The notes: generated by a model from the letters alone, not told the origin. Positions 26,068 through 34,598 are shown, counted from the first letter of the stretch. The stretch is 64,000 nt of DNA from Parvicella sp963922585 (GCA_963922585.1 CAWUIK010000003.1:1-64000), one strand, 5' to 3'. A program made the numbers and translations.

Positions 26068-27021
26068 ATGAAAAAAATCTTTACAACATTATTTCTTTTG
26101 AAAGTTACTTATATGGGATTTTCTCAAATTCCAACTGCGGGTTTATTTGCCTCCTATTCATTTAATTCTGGGAATGCAAATGATGAAACAGGTGTCAATG
26201 ATGGTGTAATTTATGGAGGAGTTACACTCACCGAAGATCGATTTGGAAACGCTGGTATGGCTTATGAATTAGATGGGATTGATGGAATTATAGATTTTGG
26301 TGACTCTACAGAATTTCAAATGGGGACTTCAGATTTTGCCCTTTCTTTTTGGTACTACTATGACACAATTCAACTTGGTCAAGTGATTGGTAAAAGAGGA
26401 TCTTTGAATAATTATGAGCAATATACTTTTATAACTGGTAATGCATCAGGAATACCTTCTCCAGGTTCAGGTTCGACAGCCTTTTTTAGAACAGACGGTG
26501 TAAACAGAGCATTATTTCTAGGTGATCTAAGAGGATCTTGGCATCACGTTGTAATGAATCACGATTACGACTCAGTTACTCAAGTTTATATCGATGGTGT
26601 ATTGAGTTCTTCTTCAAACACAACTTTTTCTGGTCAATTAGATGTTATTGGTTCATCTTTTAATATTGGTTTTTTTGATTTTAATGCTGGTTACTATTTC
26701 AATGGAAAAATTGACGACATCTACTTTTATAATAGATTTTTAGATGAGACTGAAATTTTAGATTTATTCAATGCAGAAAATCCAACAGCTAGCGTCAATG
26801 AAACCACTACCAGATTTTCAATTTATCCCAACCCTACTAAAGACATAATTACACTTAAGTTTAAAGAAGCGTCTGATTTTGAAATATTTACTTTAGATGG
26901 TAAACTTGTTGAATCAATAAATAAAGTTCAACTAAATCATGTAATTGACTGCTCTGGTTACCCTTCTGGCGTTTACTTTATCAAAGCAGGAAACCAGACT
27001 CAAAAATTTATTAAACAATAA
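26068..27021 (+). CDS. LamG/concanavalin-like secreted protein with type A T9SS sorting domain
   Basis: The 317-residue product has a signal peptide (residues 1-19, GFSQ). A LamG-type jelly-roll domain spans about 25-235 (YSFNSGNANDETGVNDG ... FALSFWYYYDTI ... GSWHHVVMNHD ... YFNGKIDDIYFYNR), a fold that binds glycans or proteins. Residues about 243-317 form a type A T9SS sorting domain (FSIYPNPTKDIITLKF ... PSGVYFIKAGNQTQKFI). The DNA of the sorting domain and its 3' flank is almost the same as in the next gene. It is the first of three adjacent cargo genes, each with its own promoter element. Confidence 0.87.
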   Translation: MKKIFTTLFLLKVTYMGFSQIPTAGLFASYSFNSGNANDETGVNDGVIYGGVTLTEDRFGNAGMAYELDGIDGIIDFGDSTEFQMGTSDFALSFWYYYDTIQLGQVIGKRGSLNNYEQYTFITGNASGIPSPGSGSTAFFRTDGVNRALFLGDLRGSWHHVVMNHDYDSVTQVYIDGVLSSSSNTTFSGQLDVIGSSFNIGFFDFNAGYYFNGKIDDIYFYNRFLDETEILDLFNAENPTASVNETTTRFSIYPNPTKDIITLKFKEASDFEIFTLDGKLVESINKVQLNHVIDCSGYPSGVYFIKAGNQTQKFIKQ

Positions 27022-27050
27022 ATCAAAGTAGTTTTTTTCATAAGTTAAAT

Positions 27051-27085
27051 AAAAGCCCTTTTGGTATCAATTCAAAAGGGCTTTT
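27051..27085 (+). terminator. Terminator hairpin of the first T9SS cargo gene, loop in orientation A
   Basis: Perfect 13-bp stem AAAAGCCCTTTTG/CAAAAGGGCTTTT (27051-27063 with 27073-27085); loop GTATCAATT at 27064-27072. The loop is the reverse complement of the loop in the sister terminator at 29666. Confidence 0.85.
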
Positions 27086-27086
27086 G

Positions 27087-27122
27087 CCATTAAGAAGAAA
27101 TTCATGCAGTTGGGAAGAAATT
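27087..27122 (+). promoter_or_regulatory. Shared upstream element, copy 1 (predicted LytTR site)
   Basis: Contains GAAGAAATT twice, at 27094-27102 and 27114-27122, an 11-bp gap and 20-bp period, the layout LytTR regulators bind. It ends 25 nt before the -7 box at 27148. Confidence 0.6.
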
Positions 27123-27147
27123 TAAATTACTTGTGCTTTGTTAAAAT

Positions 27148-27155
27148 TATTTTTG
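27148..27155 (+). promoter_or_regulatory. -7 box of the second T9SS cargo gene
   Basis: TATTTTTG, 27 nt before the ATG at 27183. It lies downstream of the alternative ATG at 27138, so that start is unlikely. Confidence 0.5.
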
Positions 27156-27182
27156 ATGATATTAAATCAAAACAATAAAAAA

Positions 27183-29636
27183 ATGAAATCAATCTATTCG
27201 CTTTTATTACTTTTTTGCTTTTTGGCATTACAATCTTATATGGCACAAACGATACCAACGTTTGCATTAAAAATGGGCGGTTCTAGTACTGACCAAGTTG
27301 CAAGTTCGGCTATAGATGAAGAAGGAAACTTATATTTGATAGGCAATTTTTCGGGAACGTCAAATTTAAGCCCTTCTGGTGCTCCATTAAATTATACCGC
27401 TACGAACAAAGATTTATACATCACCAGAATAGATAAAAACAACAATTGGAGTTGGACAAGGGTCTTATCTTCTGCTTCATCTAACAATAGTATCAATGCT
27501 ATTCATATCATAAACAAGAATAAAATTGTAGTAGGAGGAGATTATGGAGGCACACTTCTATTTAAAGATAATCCTGTAACAGCTGGGACAACACTCAGTG
27601 CTACTTTGAGTGGAAATGACGGTTTTATATTAGTCCTAGATTCTTTAGGACAGAATCAACATTTCAAAACATTTAATTCTGGAAACAAAGCCGAAATAAT
27701 GAGTATTACATCTGATAACAATGGTGATTTATACATTTCAGGAAGTTTTAAAAACTCTATCTATTATGAAACATTAGCCAATGGAGGAAGCGCCTATTTT
27801 TCTTCAGGTCTTCATGATTTTTTCTACGCAAAACTAGATGCCAATTACAATGTCATTCAGCATGCAGAGTTTGGATCTATTTATGAGGATTTTGCAAATA
27901 CTATTCATTTAGATGCTAGTGATAACATTATCATATCCGGAACTTTTACGGAGACAGTAGATTTTGATGCTGGTACAGGTTTATCCAACCTAACTTCAAA
28001 TGGTTCTGTTAATGTAACCAATTCAGATATGTTTATTCTCAAATTGACAAATTCGGGTGACTTTATTTGGGTAAAACAAATTTCAGGGGTTACAAATATT
28101 GAATTACCAAGATCGGCTTTAATTGATATGAATGATAACATTTACATCACTGGACAATATTCAAATGTGGTTGATTTTGACCCAAATGCAAATGATTACT
28201 TTTTACAACCTGTTTCTGGACAACCCTCTTCCGGGACTGCAGGTTTTCTATTAAAGTTAGATGCAAACGGAGACTTTCAATTTGCCAAATCCTTTGGAGG
28301 ATATAATACCCACACATCCAATTGCTTAAGACAAGATGCCGAAGGTAACTTATATGTAATTGGAAATTTCTCAAACGCAATTTTTTTTGGTCAAAGTGGA
28401 AGCCCTCTCAATTTAGTTTCTAATGGAGGTTCAGATGTTTTTGCTAGTAAATTTGATGAAAATGGGAACATAATCTGGACCTATAGTGTAGGTGGCTCAA
28501 ACGTAGATTTAGGTTCAAGTTTAGAAATTAAACCTGATACATCATTAGTTTTTTTAGGAAATTTCAGTACAACAGTAGATTTTGTTCCACTTGCGTCTCC
28601 ATTTTTTAACTTTACTTCATTAGGTGGAACTGATATCTTTGTGCAATACGTTTTTCAATGTGATGCACCAAGCGGTCCTATTAGCAATACGGACCCAGGA
28701 AATTTAGAAATTTGTCAATTTGAACAAACAACACTATCAGTTGTTGCTAACAATGATCCCAACCTTCAATTGGTCTGGGGTCCTCCTGGAACATTTACAT
28801 CAATTGGAGATGGTGATACAATAGTAACCACTTGGCTAAATTCTAATCTGACTTACTATGCATTCTACGAGAGCCTTTGCGGTAATAGCGATACTGTATT
28901 TTTTCAAGTCAATGTAAATCAAGCACCTAGCACATCTGGAAATTCAAGTTTCGATATTTGTTTGAATGAAAATATCGTTTTTGATGAATTTATCGTTACC
29001 AACGCTTTGTCGGTACTAAGCGAAAACAATTTGCCAAGTGGCATTACCACTAATTATGTGAATGACACATTATATTTAATTGGTGCTTCAACCGAAACGG
29101 GAGTTTTTAATTATACTGTAGAAATGAATAGTTTGTGTTATGTTTTTAATGTTAACGGTACTATTACAGTAAATAATCCATCTACTAATGTTTCTCAACA
29201 ATTAGGATCAGAGTTTGCTTATTTAACTGTAGATCAAGCAGGGGCAACTTATCAATGGATAGATTGTAATAATGGAAATGCTCCTATAAATGGTGCCAAT
29301 AGCAAAGACTTTTATCCTTTTTCAGCAGGAAGTTATGCGGTTATTGTTACTTATAATGGTTGTACTGATCAAAGTGATTGTTTTCAATTTGGCACTTCTA
29401 CAAGTAGCGTAAATGAAAACAATTCGAACTTTTCAATTTATCCCAACCCAGCTAAGGACATAATTACACTTAAGTTTAAAGAAGCATCTAATTTTGAAAT
29501 ATTTACTTTAGATGGTAAACTTATTGAATCAATAAATAAAGTTCAACTAAATCATGTAATTGACTGCTCTGGTTACCCTTCTGGTGTTTACTTTATTAAA
29601 GCAGACAACCAGACTCAAAAATTTATTAAACAATAA
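27183..29636 (+). CDS. SBBP-type beta-propeller secreted protein with type A T9SS sorting domain
   Basis: An 817-residue protein. The start is set at 27183, where MKSIYSLLLLFCFLALQSYM gives a signal peptide; a frame open from 27138 would start upstream of the -7 box. Residues about 25-500 are SBBP-like propeller repeats with the pattern D-x-x-G-N-[LI]-Y-[LI]-[IT]-G-x-F (DEEGNLYLIGNF, DMNDNIYITGQY, DAEGNLYVIGNF). Two Ig-like domains follow (about 515-735), then the type A sorting domain (about 745-817, FSIYPNPAKDIITLKF). Surface or released protein; partner unknown. Its sorting-domain DNA is nearly identical to that of the preceding gene. Confidence 0.87.
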   Translation: MKSIYSLLLLFCFLALQSYMAQTIPTFALKMGGSSTDQVASSAIDEEGNLYLIGNFSGTSNLSPSGAPLNYTATNKDLYITRIDKNNNWSWTRVLSSASSNNSINAIHIINKNKIVVGGDYGGTLLFKDNPVTAGTTLSATLSGNDGFILVLDSLGQNQHFKTFNSGNKAEIMSITSDNNGDLYISGSFKNSIYYETLANGGSAYFSSGLHDFFYAKLDANYNVIQHAEFGSIYEDFANTIHLDASDNIIISGTFTETVDFDAGTGLSNLTSNGSVNVTNSDMFILKLTNSGDFIWVKQISGVTNIELPRSALIDMNDNIYITGQYSNVVDFDPNANDYFLQPVSGQPSSGTAGFLLKLDANGDFQFAKSFGGYNTHTSNCLRQDAEGNLYVIGNFSNAIFFGQSGSPLNLVSNGGSDVFASKFDENGNIIWTYSVGGSNVDLGSSLEIKPDTSLVFLGNFSTTVDFVPLASPFFNFTSLGGTDIFVQYVFQCDAPSGPISNTDPGNLEICQFEQTTLSVVANNDPNLQLVWGPPGTFTSIGDGDTIVTTWLNSNLTYYAFYESLCGNSDTVFFQVNVNQAPSTSGNSSFDICLNENIVFDEFIVTNALSVLSENNLPSGITTNYVNDTLYLIGASTETGVFNYTVEMNSLCYVFNVNGTITVNNPSTNVSQQLGSEFAYLTVDQAGATYQWIDCNNGNAPINGANSKDFYPFSAGSYAVIVTYNGCTDQSDCFQFGTSTSSVNENNSNFSIYPNPAKDIITLKFKEASNFEIFTLDGKLIESINKVQLNHVIDCSGYPSGVYFIKADNQTQKFIKQ

Positions 29637-29665
29637 ATCAAAGAAGTTTTTTTCATAAGTTAAAT

Positions 29666-29699
29666 AAAAGCCCTTTTGAATTGATACAAAAGGGCTTTT
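29666..29699 (+). terminator. Terminator hairpin of the second T9SS cargo gene, loop in orientation B
   Basis: The same 13-bp stem as at 27051 (29666-29678 with 29687-29699), but the loop reads AATTGATA, the reverse complement of GTATCAATT lacking one base. Confidence 0.85.
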
Positions 29700-29700
29700 G

Positions 29701-29736
29701 TCATTCAGAAGAAATTCATGCAGTTGGGAAGAAATA
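29701..29736 (+). promoter_or_regulatory. Shared upstream element, copy 2 (predicted LytTR site)
   Basis: GAAGAAATT at 29708-29716 and GAAGAAATA at 29728-29736, 20-bp period. It ends 25 nt before the -7 box at 29762. Confidence 0.6.
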
Positions 29737-29761
29737 AAAACATTCTACCATTTTACTAATC

Positions 29762-29769
29762 TATTTTTG
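29762..29769 (+). promoter_or_regulatory. -7 box of the third T9SS cargo gene
   Basis: TATTTTTG, 25 nt before the ATG at 29795, same geometry as at 26031 and 27148. Confidence 0.5.
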
Positions 29770-29794
29770 AAGTAAAATAAAAATATTTAAAACT

Positions 29795-31321
29795 ATGAAA
29801 AGAAAATTACTTCTATTTGGATTAAGTTTTATTGCGACCCTTTTTACTAATGCTCAAACAGCAACACCTTGTGTACCAGATACCATTCATGTATATACTT
29901 ATGACCCTGGCACTACAAACAATGAGTACACAGGAAGATATATTTTAGAATATGATAATAATGGAAATCAAACTTTTAATGATTACCAAACTTATGATCT
30001 CAATACAGATACCTGGACAGGTGTGAATCGTTTGACCCAAAATTATGATGCAAATGGAAATAGAACCTTATACTTCAGTGAGACATGGGATAGTAACCTA
30101 GGCGCCTATAGAAATAATTATAAAGAAGAACAAACGTTCGATGTAAATAGCAACTTACTATCCAAAGAAAGTTATAATTGGAATACCACTAGTAATAGTT
30201 GGGTAGGATCTACGAAATTCAATCAAGTTTTTAATCAAAACTTATTGGTGGAAGCCACCAATTTTCAGTGGGATGCTACTAATGAAATTTGGATCAACTT
30301 TGAAAAAAGCACTTACTCACACGATACAAATGGAAATACTTTAGTTAGAAATATTCAAAAATGGAGTATTCCCTTAAGTCTTTGGGAAAACAAAAACAAA
30401 CATTTGCATACTTATGATGCGAATGATAATTTAACTGAACAAATATTTCAAAGTTGGAACACCAACACCAGCCAGTATGATAATTATCTAAGATATAGTT
30501 ATACCTATGACGCTAACGACAATAGAATACTCTATACTTCATCATTGTGGAATACTACAAATGCTATTTGGGATAATGCATATAAAATTGAATATTTTTA
30601 TGATGCAAACAACAATGAAGTAGACAGAATTGAGCAAGATTGGGATGTGACCAACCAAGTATATGTAAATGATAATAAAACGATTAACGTATACAATGCT
30701 CAAAACAAGAAAACTGAATTCAGAACGTTGATATGGGATGCTAATTCGAATACTTGGGTAAACAATTACCGAATTACTTACGCTTACGATGCTGCTTTAA
30801 ATCTTACGCTAGATCTTTCTGAAAACTGGTCAACAACTTCAAGCGTGTGGAATGGAAATCAAAGAAAAACATACACATATAATACCGACAATAACCTCAC
30901 TACCTATCAATGGGAAATGTGGGACGGTAATTTAAGTTCATTCAAAAATTTTCAATACATTGAATACGAGTACTTAGATTCAGATGACTTTTTTGATGCA
31001 CACGAAGTTTATCAAACTTGGGATGAAAATTTAGCACTATATACCAATCACAAAAGATATGAGAGAGTATGTCGTGATATCACTTCTTCTGTTGAAGAAT
31101 TGATTTCTAACGAAACGTTTGACCTGTATCCAAATCCTACAAATTCTTTCCTCAACATAAGCCTACCAACGGCTTCTATTTGCCAAATATACAGTATAGA
31201 AGGAAGATTAATAGAAGCTTTAGCACCTGCTCAACTTCATGTAGTTAACGTTTCTGAATATGATTCTGGTATCTATATTATTAAAGCAGGCAATCAAACT
31301 CAAAAATTTATCAAAGAGTAA
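29795..31321 (+). CDS. YD-repeat-like secreted protein with type A T9SS sorting domain
   Basis: The 508-residue product has a signal peptide (residues 1-20). Residues about 30-425 are about ten repeats of roughly 40 residues with the core YDANGN/YDANDN preceded by a W-D or W-N-T segment and S-x-W-x-N; these resemble YD/RHS-type strands but lack the RHS core and toxin domain. The C-terminal type A sorting domain (about 435-508, FDLYPNPTNSFLNISLP ... IIKAGNQTQKFIKE) is diverged in its first half but keeps the same last residues and 3' flank as the two genes before it. Third member of the putative LytTR regulon; a surface-exposed role is inferred. Confidence 0.83.
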   Translation: MKRKLLLFGLSFIATLFTNAQTATPCVPDTIHVYTYDPGTTNNEYTGRYILEYDNNGNQTFNDYQTYDLNTDTWTGVNRLTQNYDANGNRTLYFSETWDSNLGAYRNNYKEEQTFDVNSNLLSKESYNWNTTSNSWVGSTKFNQVFNQNLLVEATNFQWDATNEIWINFEKSTYSHDTNGNTLVRNIQKWSIPLSLWENKNKHLHTYDANDNLTEQIFQSWNTNTSQYDNYLRYSYTYDANDNRILYTSSLWNTTNAIWDNAYKIEYFYDANNNEVDRIEQDWDVTNQVYVNDNKTINVYNAQNKKTEFRTLIWDANSNTWVNNYRITYAYDAALNLTLDLSENWSTTSSVWNGNQRKTYTYNTDNNLTTYQWEMWDGNLSSFKNFQYIEYEYLDSDDFFDAHEVYQTWDENLALYTNHKRYERVCRDITSSVEELISNETFDLYPNPTNSFLNISLPTASICQIYSIEGRLIEALAPAQLHVVNVSEYDSGIYIIKAGNQTQKFIKE

Positions 31322-31355
31322 TATAAAGTAGTTTTTTTTCATAGGTTTACATAAG

Positions 31356-31396
31356 TCCCTCATTTGTTGTTTTCGCAAATGGGGGATTTTATTTTT
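31356..31396 (+). terminator. Terminator between the T9SS cluster and the TSUP gene
   Basis: 11-bp stem TCCCTCATTTG/CAAATGGGGGA (31356-31366 with 31376-31386, one T-G wobble), 9-nt loop, T-rich tail. Flanking A/T runs may let it serve the convergent gene at 31400 too. Confidence 0.8.
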
Positions 31397-31399
31397 TCC

Positions 31400-32128
31400 T
31401 CAACTTGTAAAATACTTAATTGTCTGAAATGTAGAAGTGATGATAATTATCCCAATAACCAAGTATCTGAAAACTTCTTCAGAGGTCTTTTTTAAAATGA
31501 GTTTGCCGATATAAGATCCCAAAATGCTGATGCCAATAAGAAAAGGAATGAGAAAAAGGTATTTTTTATCAAAGTATCCATTGTAAACATAAACAATGGC
31601 TCTTCCAGAATCGACTCCCAAATCTATCAAAGCGGAAGTGGCAATAAATACTTCTTTAGGGATTTTGAATGCAGCTAACGTGATTCCTCTTATGGCTCCT
31701 CCGGTTCCTACAAGTCCAGCCAAAAAACCAGAAAGTGTTCCTCCAACATAGAGATTCTTGTCTGTTTGCTCTAGTTTTTTATTGAAATTCACCATCAAAT
31801 AAATAGACAAAATCACGAGCATGATGTTCATCATCAATTCCATATTTTTAGTCTCTATGAGTGTAGTAATATATGCTCCTATCAATACAAAAACAATGGC
31901 TGGAATTCCCAATTTTAATGCAATTTTTTTGTCAACTCCTTTTCGAAACAATGCAATTTTTGAAACATTGCTAAACACATGAAATACAGCAGTAAGACCT
32001 AAAACCGTCTTAAAATCAAAATACAAAGATGCAACTGGAACAAACAAAATAGAAGACCCAAACCCCGATACTGTTCCCAAAATTTCAGAAACAAAAGCTA
32101 AAATGATAAATATGGAATAATTTTCCAT
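31400..32128 (-). CDS. TSUP (TauE/SafE) family transporter
   Basis: The 242-residue protein has about eight membrane helices and the family pattern: GTVSGFGSSILFVPV near the N-terminus and the second half-repeat GFLAGLVGTGGAIRGI. TSUP proteins export or import organosulfur or sulfite-like anions; the substrate is not deducible. It lies 7 nt downstream of the thioesterase gene and is co-transcribed with it. Confidence 0.85.
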   Translation of the reverse strand: MENYSIFIILAFVSEILGTVSGFGSSILFVPVASLYFDFKTVLGLTAVFHVFSNVSKIALFRKGVDKKIALKLGIPAIVFVLIGAYITTLIETKNMELMMNIMLVILSIYLMVNFNKKLEQTDKNLYVGGTLSGFLAGLVGTGGAIRGITLAAFKIPKEVFIATSALIDLGVDSGRAIVYVYNGYFDKKYLFLIPFLIGISILGSYIGKLILKKTSEEVFRYLVIGIIIITSTFQTIKYFTS

Positions 32129-32135
32129 TGTTATT

Positions 32136-32543
32136 TTATATGGATATTTCTTTTTTTAGTAACTGTAATAGATTGCCTTCTATTGTTAATGGTTTTCCTG
32201 TAGTTCCGTCTAAGATAACAAATGTAACTTTCGCATCACATACAATAGTTTCAGAATCGTTCAAATATACTTCTTGCTGAAAAGTCATACTTTTACCTCC
32301 AATTCTATCAATAGTGGTTTCTATTCTCAAAACATCACCAAAAGTAGCAGGATACTTGAAATTGATGTTGATATTTACGATGACAAAAGCCCATTTCAAA
32401 GTTTTGTATGCCTCTTTGCTTATATTATCAAAATGTTGCCATCTTGCTTCTTCCAAAAACTCCAAATACCTAGCATTGTTCACGTGATTATACCCATCCA
32501 AATGGTAGCCTCTTACGGGTAGTTTTACGATTGTTTTTTCCAT
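32136..32543 (-). CDS. Acyl-CoA thioesterase, hotdog fold (4HBT)
   Basis: A 135-residue hotdog-fold thioesterase of YbgC/4HBT type. Motif: GYHLDGYNHVNNARYLEFLE, with the usual Asp/Asn-His pair, then the helix and YPATFGDVLRIET. It hydrolyses acyl-CoA thioesters. Start set at the ATG at 32543; another at 32552 is possible. The frame is open up to 32594, but that part is the gyrB terminator (32554-32581) and cannot be coding. No TAnnTTTG box lies between gyrB and this start, so its transcript may arise from gyrB readthrough. Confidence 0.83.
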   Translation of the reverse strand: MEKTIVKLPVRGYHLDGYNHVNNARYLEFLEEARWQHFDNISKEAYKTLKWAFVIVNININFKYPATFGDVLRIETTIDRIGGKSMTFQQEVYLNDSETIVCDAKVTFVILDGTTGKPLTIEGNLLQLLKKEISI

Positions 32544-32553
32544 AATTTTCATC

Positions 32554-32581
32554 AAAAAAAAGGAACGCAAATTTGCGTTCC
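32554..32581 (-). terminator. Terminator of gyrB: perfect 20-bp palindrome
   Basis: GGAACGCAAA/TTTGCGTTCC (32562-32581) followed on the minus strand by eight T (32561-32554). It ends 2 to 11 nt before the start of the next gene on the same strand. Confidence 0.88.
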
Positions 32582-32619
32582 TTGTATTTATCATTTTGTT
32601 TTAACTCAATAGAATCTTA

Positions 32620-34575
32620 TTAAGCATCGATCTTAGCGTATTTGGCATTTTGTTCGATAAAATCTCTTCTAGGAGGGACTTCATCACCCATCAACATTGA
32701 GAATATTCTATCAGATTCCATTGCACTATTGATGGTTACCTTACGAAGCGTTCTGAATTCAGGATTCATGGTTGTTGACCATAATTGTTCTGCATTCATC
32801 TCTCCAAGACCTTTATATCTTTGAATAGAAACACTAGACTCAGAACCATTACCTTTAAGTTCTTGAACAAATTTTTCTCTTTCTTTTTCATTCCATGCGT
32901 AGTGAGAGTGCTTTCCTTTTTTCACCAAATAAAGAGGAGGTGTTGCAATATACAAACAACCTTTCTCTATTAACTCTCTCATGTATCTAAAGAAGAAAGT
33001 CATGATTAATGTAGCAATATGACTTCCATCCACATCGGCATCACACATGATGATTACTTTGTGATATCTCAACTTTTCGAGGTTTAAAGCGTTTGGATCT
33101 TCTTCCGTTCCAATTCTTACACCCAAAGCGGTGTAAATATTCTTGATTTCTTCATTCTCGAAAATCTTATGACGCATTGCTTTTTCAACATTAAGAATTT
33201 TACCTCTCAATGGCATAATCGCTTGGAAATGTCTGTCTCTTCCTTGTTTTGCTGTTCCACCTGCAGAATCTCCCTCCACAAGGTATATCTCACAAATTTC
33301 AGGATCTTTAGATGCACAATCTGCTAATTTACCAGGTAAACCAGCACCACCCATTGGACTCTTTCTTTGTACCATTTCACGAGCTTTTTTAGCAGCATGT
33401 CTGGCTTGTGCAGCAAGAATTACTTTCTCTACGATTCTTCTGGCATCATTAGGGTTTTCTTCTAAGTAATCTTGAAGCATTTCACTTACTGCTTGAGAAA
33501 CGGGCGCAGTAACTTCTCTATTTCCTAATTTAGTTTTAGTTTGTCCTTCGAATTGAGGCTCAGCTACTTTTACAGAAATAACTGCTGTAAGCCCTTCTCT
33601 AAAGTCATCTCCTGCAATTTCAAACTTCAATTTATCCAACATTCCAGAAGTCTCAGCATACTTTTTCAAAGTATTCGTAAGACCTCTTCTAAATCCAGAT
33701 AAGTGAGTACCCCCTTCATGAGTACTGATATTATTTACGTAAGAATGAACATTTTCAGAATATGAAGTGTTGTAAATCATTGCTACTTCAATTGGAATCC
33801 CAGATTTTTCACTTTCCAAACTGATAATGTTTTCCAAAATTTTCTCTCTGTTACCATCAAGAAATTCAACAAATTCTGACAAACCTCTTTCTGACTTGAA
33901 AGTTTCTTCTTTGAAAGTACCATCTTCCAAAGGAGCTCTTTCGTCTCTCATGTGAATCGTAATACCTTTATTCAAAAAAGACAATTCACGCATTCTTGAC
34001 GAAAGTGTTTCATAACTAAAAGATCGTTCTTCAAATATCTGTTCATCAGGATAAAACTCAACTATAGTACCTACATAATCAGAATCTCCCAACTCTTTAA
34101 CAGGAGCTAATGCCTTACCTCTACTGTATTCTTGTTGGTGATACTTTCCATCTCTATGAACGGTAGCAACTAACTTAACAGAAAGTGCATTTACACAAGA
34201 AACCCCCACTCCATGAAGTCCTCCAGATACTTTATAAGAGTCTTTATCAAACTTTCCACCTGCTCCAATCTTAGTCATTACTACTTCAAGTGCAGATACT
34301 CCTTCTTTTTTATGCATGGTAACAGGGATACCTCTACCATTATCTTTCACTCTAATACCATCGTTTGGAAGCATCACTACCTCAATAGTATCACAATGTC
34401 CACCCATCGCTTCATCGATAGAGTTGTCAACTACTTCATAAACTAAGTGATGTAAACCTCTTACTCCTACGTCTCCAATATACATGGAAGGACGCATTCT
34501 AACGTGTTCCATACCCTCAAGGGCCTGAATACTATCCGCTGAATACTCTTTTTTTACTTCTTTTTCTTCACTCAT
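32620..34575 (-). CDS. gyrB: DNA gyrase subunit B
   Basis: The 651-residue protein is the ATPase subunit of DNA gyrase. Motifs: MRPSMYIGDVG, the GHKL sites (VDNSIDEAMGGHCD, IRVKDNGRGIP), SGGLHGVGVSCVNALS, EGGTHLSGFR, and the TOPRIM region with EGDSAGGTAKQGRDRHFQAI and DADVDGSHI, and the C-terminal RYKGLGEMNAEQLW. It introduces negative supercoils together with GyrA, which is not in the window. Start moved to the ATG at 34575 because a -7 box lies at 34599-34606. No recF or dnaN is adjacent. Confidence 0.95.
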   Translation of the reverse strand: MSEEKEVKKEYSADSIQALEGMEHVRMRPSMYIGDVGVRGLHHLVYEVVDNSIDEAMGGHCDTIEVVMLPNDGIRVKDNGRGIPVTMHKKEGVSALEVVMTKIGAGGKFDKDSYKVSGGLHGVGVSCVNALSVKLVATVHRDGKYHQQEYSRGKALAPVKELGDSDYVGTIVEFYPDEQIFEERSFSYETLSSRMRELSFLNKGITIHMRDERAPLEDGTFKEETFKSERGLSEFVEFLDGNREKILENIISLESEKSGIPIEVAMIYNTSYSENVHSYVNNISTHEGGTHLSGFRRGLTNTLKKYAETSGMLDKLKFEIAGDDFREGLTAVISVKVAEPQFEGQTKTKLGNREVTAPVSQAVSEMLQDYLEENPNDARRIVEKVILAAQARHAAKKAREMVQRKSPMGGAGLPGKLADCASKDPEICEIYLVEGDSAGGTAKQGRDRHFQAIMPLRGKILNVEKAMRHKIFENEEIKNIYTALGVRIGTEEDPNALNLEKLRYHKVIIMCDADVDGSHIATLIMTFFFRYMRELIEKGCLYIATPPLYLVKKGKHSHYAWNEKEREKFVQELKGNGSESSVSIQRYKGLGEMNAEQLWSTTMNPEFRTLRKVTINSAMESDRIFSMLMGDEVPPRRDFIEQNAKYAKIDA

Positions 34576-34598
34576 TTCTATACGTTTTCTAAGGGTAA

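Larger units (their letters stand above)
26791..27122 (+). repeat. Direct repeat copy 1: sorting domain, terminator and promoter element
   Basis: Aligns without gaps to 29406 onward at a constant offset of 2615 until the terminator loop. From 26815 to 27063 I count 11 differences in 249 bases. The unit spans the T9SS sorting-domain DNA of one gene, its terminator and the upstream element of the next gene. Confidence 0.9.
29406..29736 (+). repeat. Direct repeat copy 2: sorting domain, terminator and promoter element
   Basis: Second copy of the unit at 26791-27122. Same order and orientation, except that the terminator loop is inverted and one base shorter. Confidence 0.9.

Noticed and set aside
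25971..29736. Assigning the usual LytTR half-site WMMGTTNRK as the binding site
   Set aside because: Only GCAGTTGGG in the middle of two copies is close (8 of 9) and it lacks a matching partner at 21 bp; the GAAGAAATT pair fits the geometry better but not the consensus, so I report the architecture only.
32544..32594. Extension of the thioesterase to 32594
   Set aside because: The segment is the gyrB terminator, a perfect palindrome with a T-run; coding is implausible.
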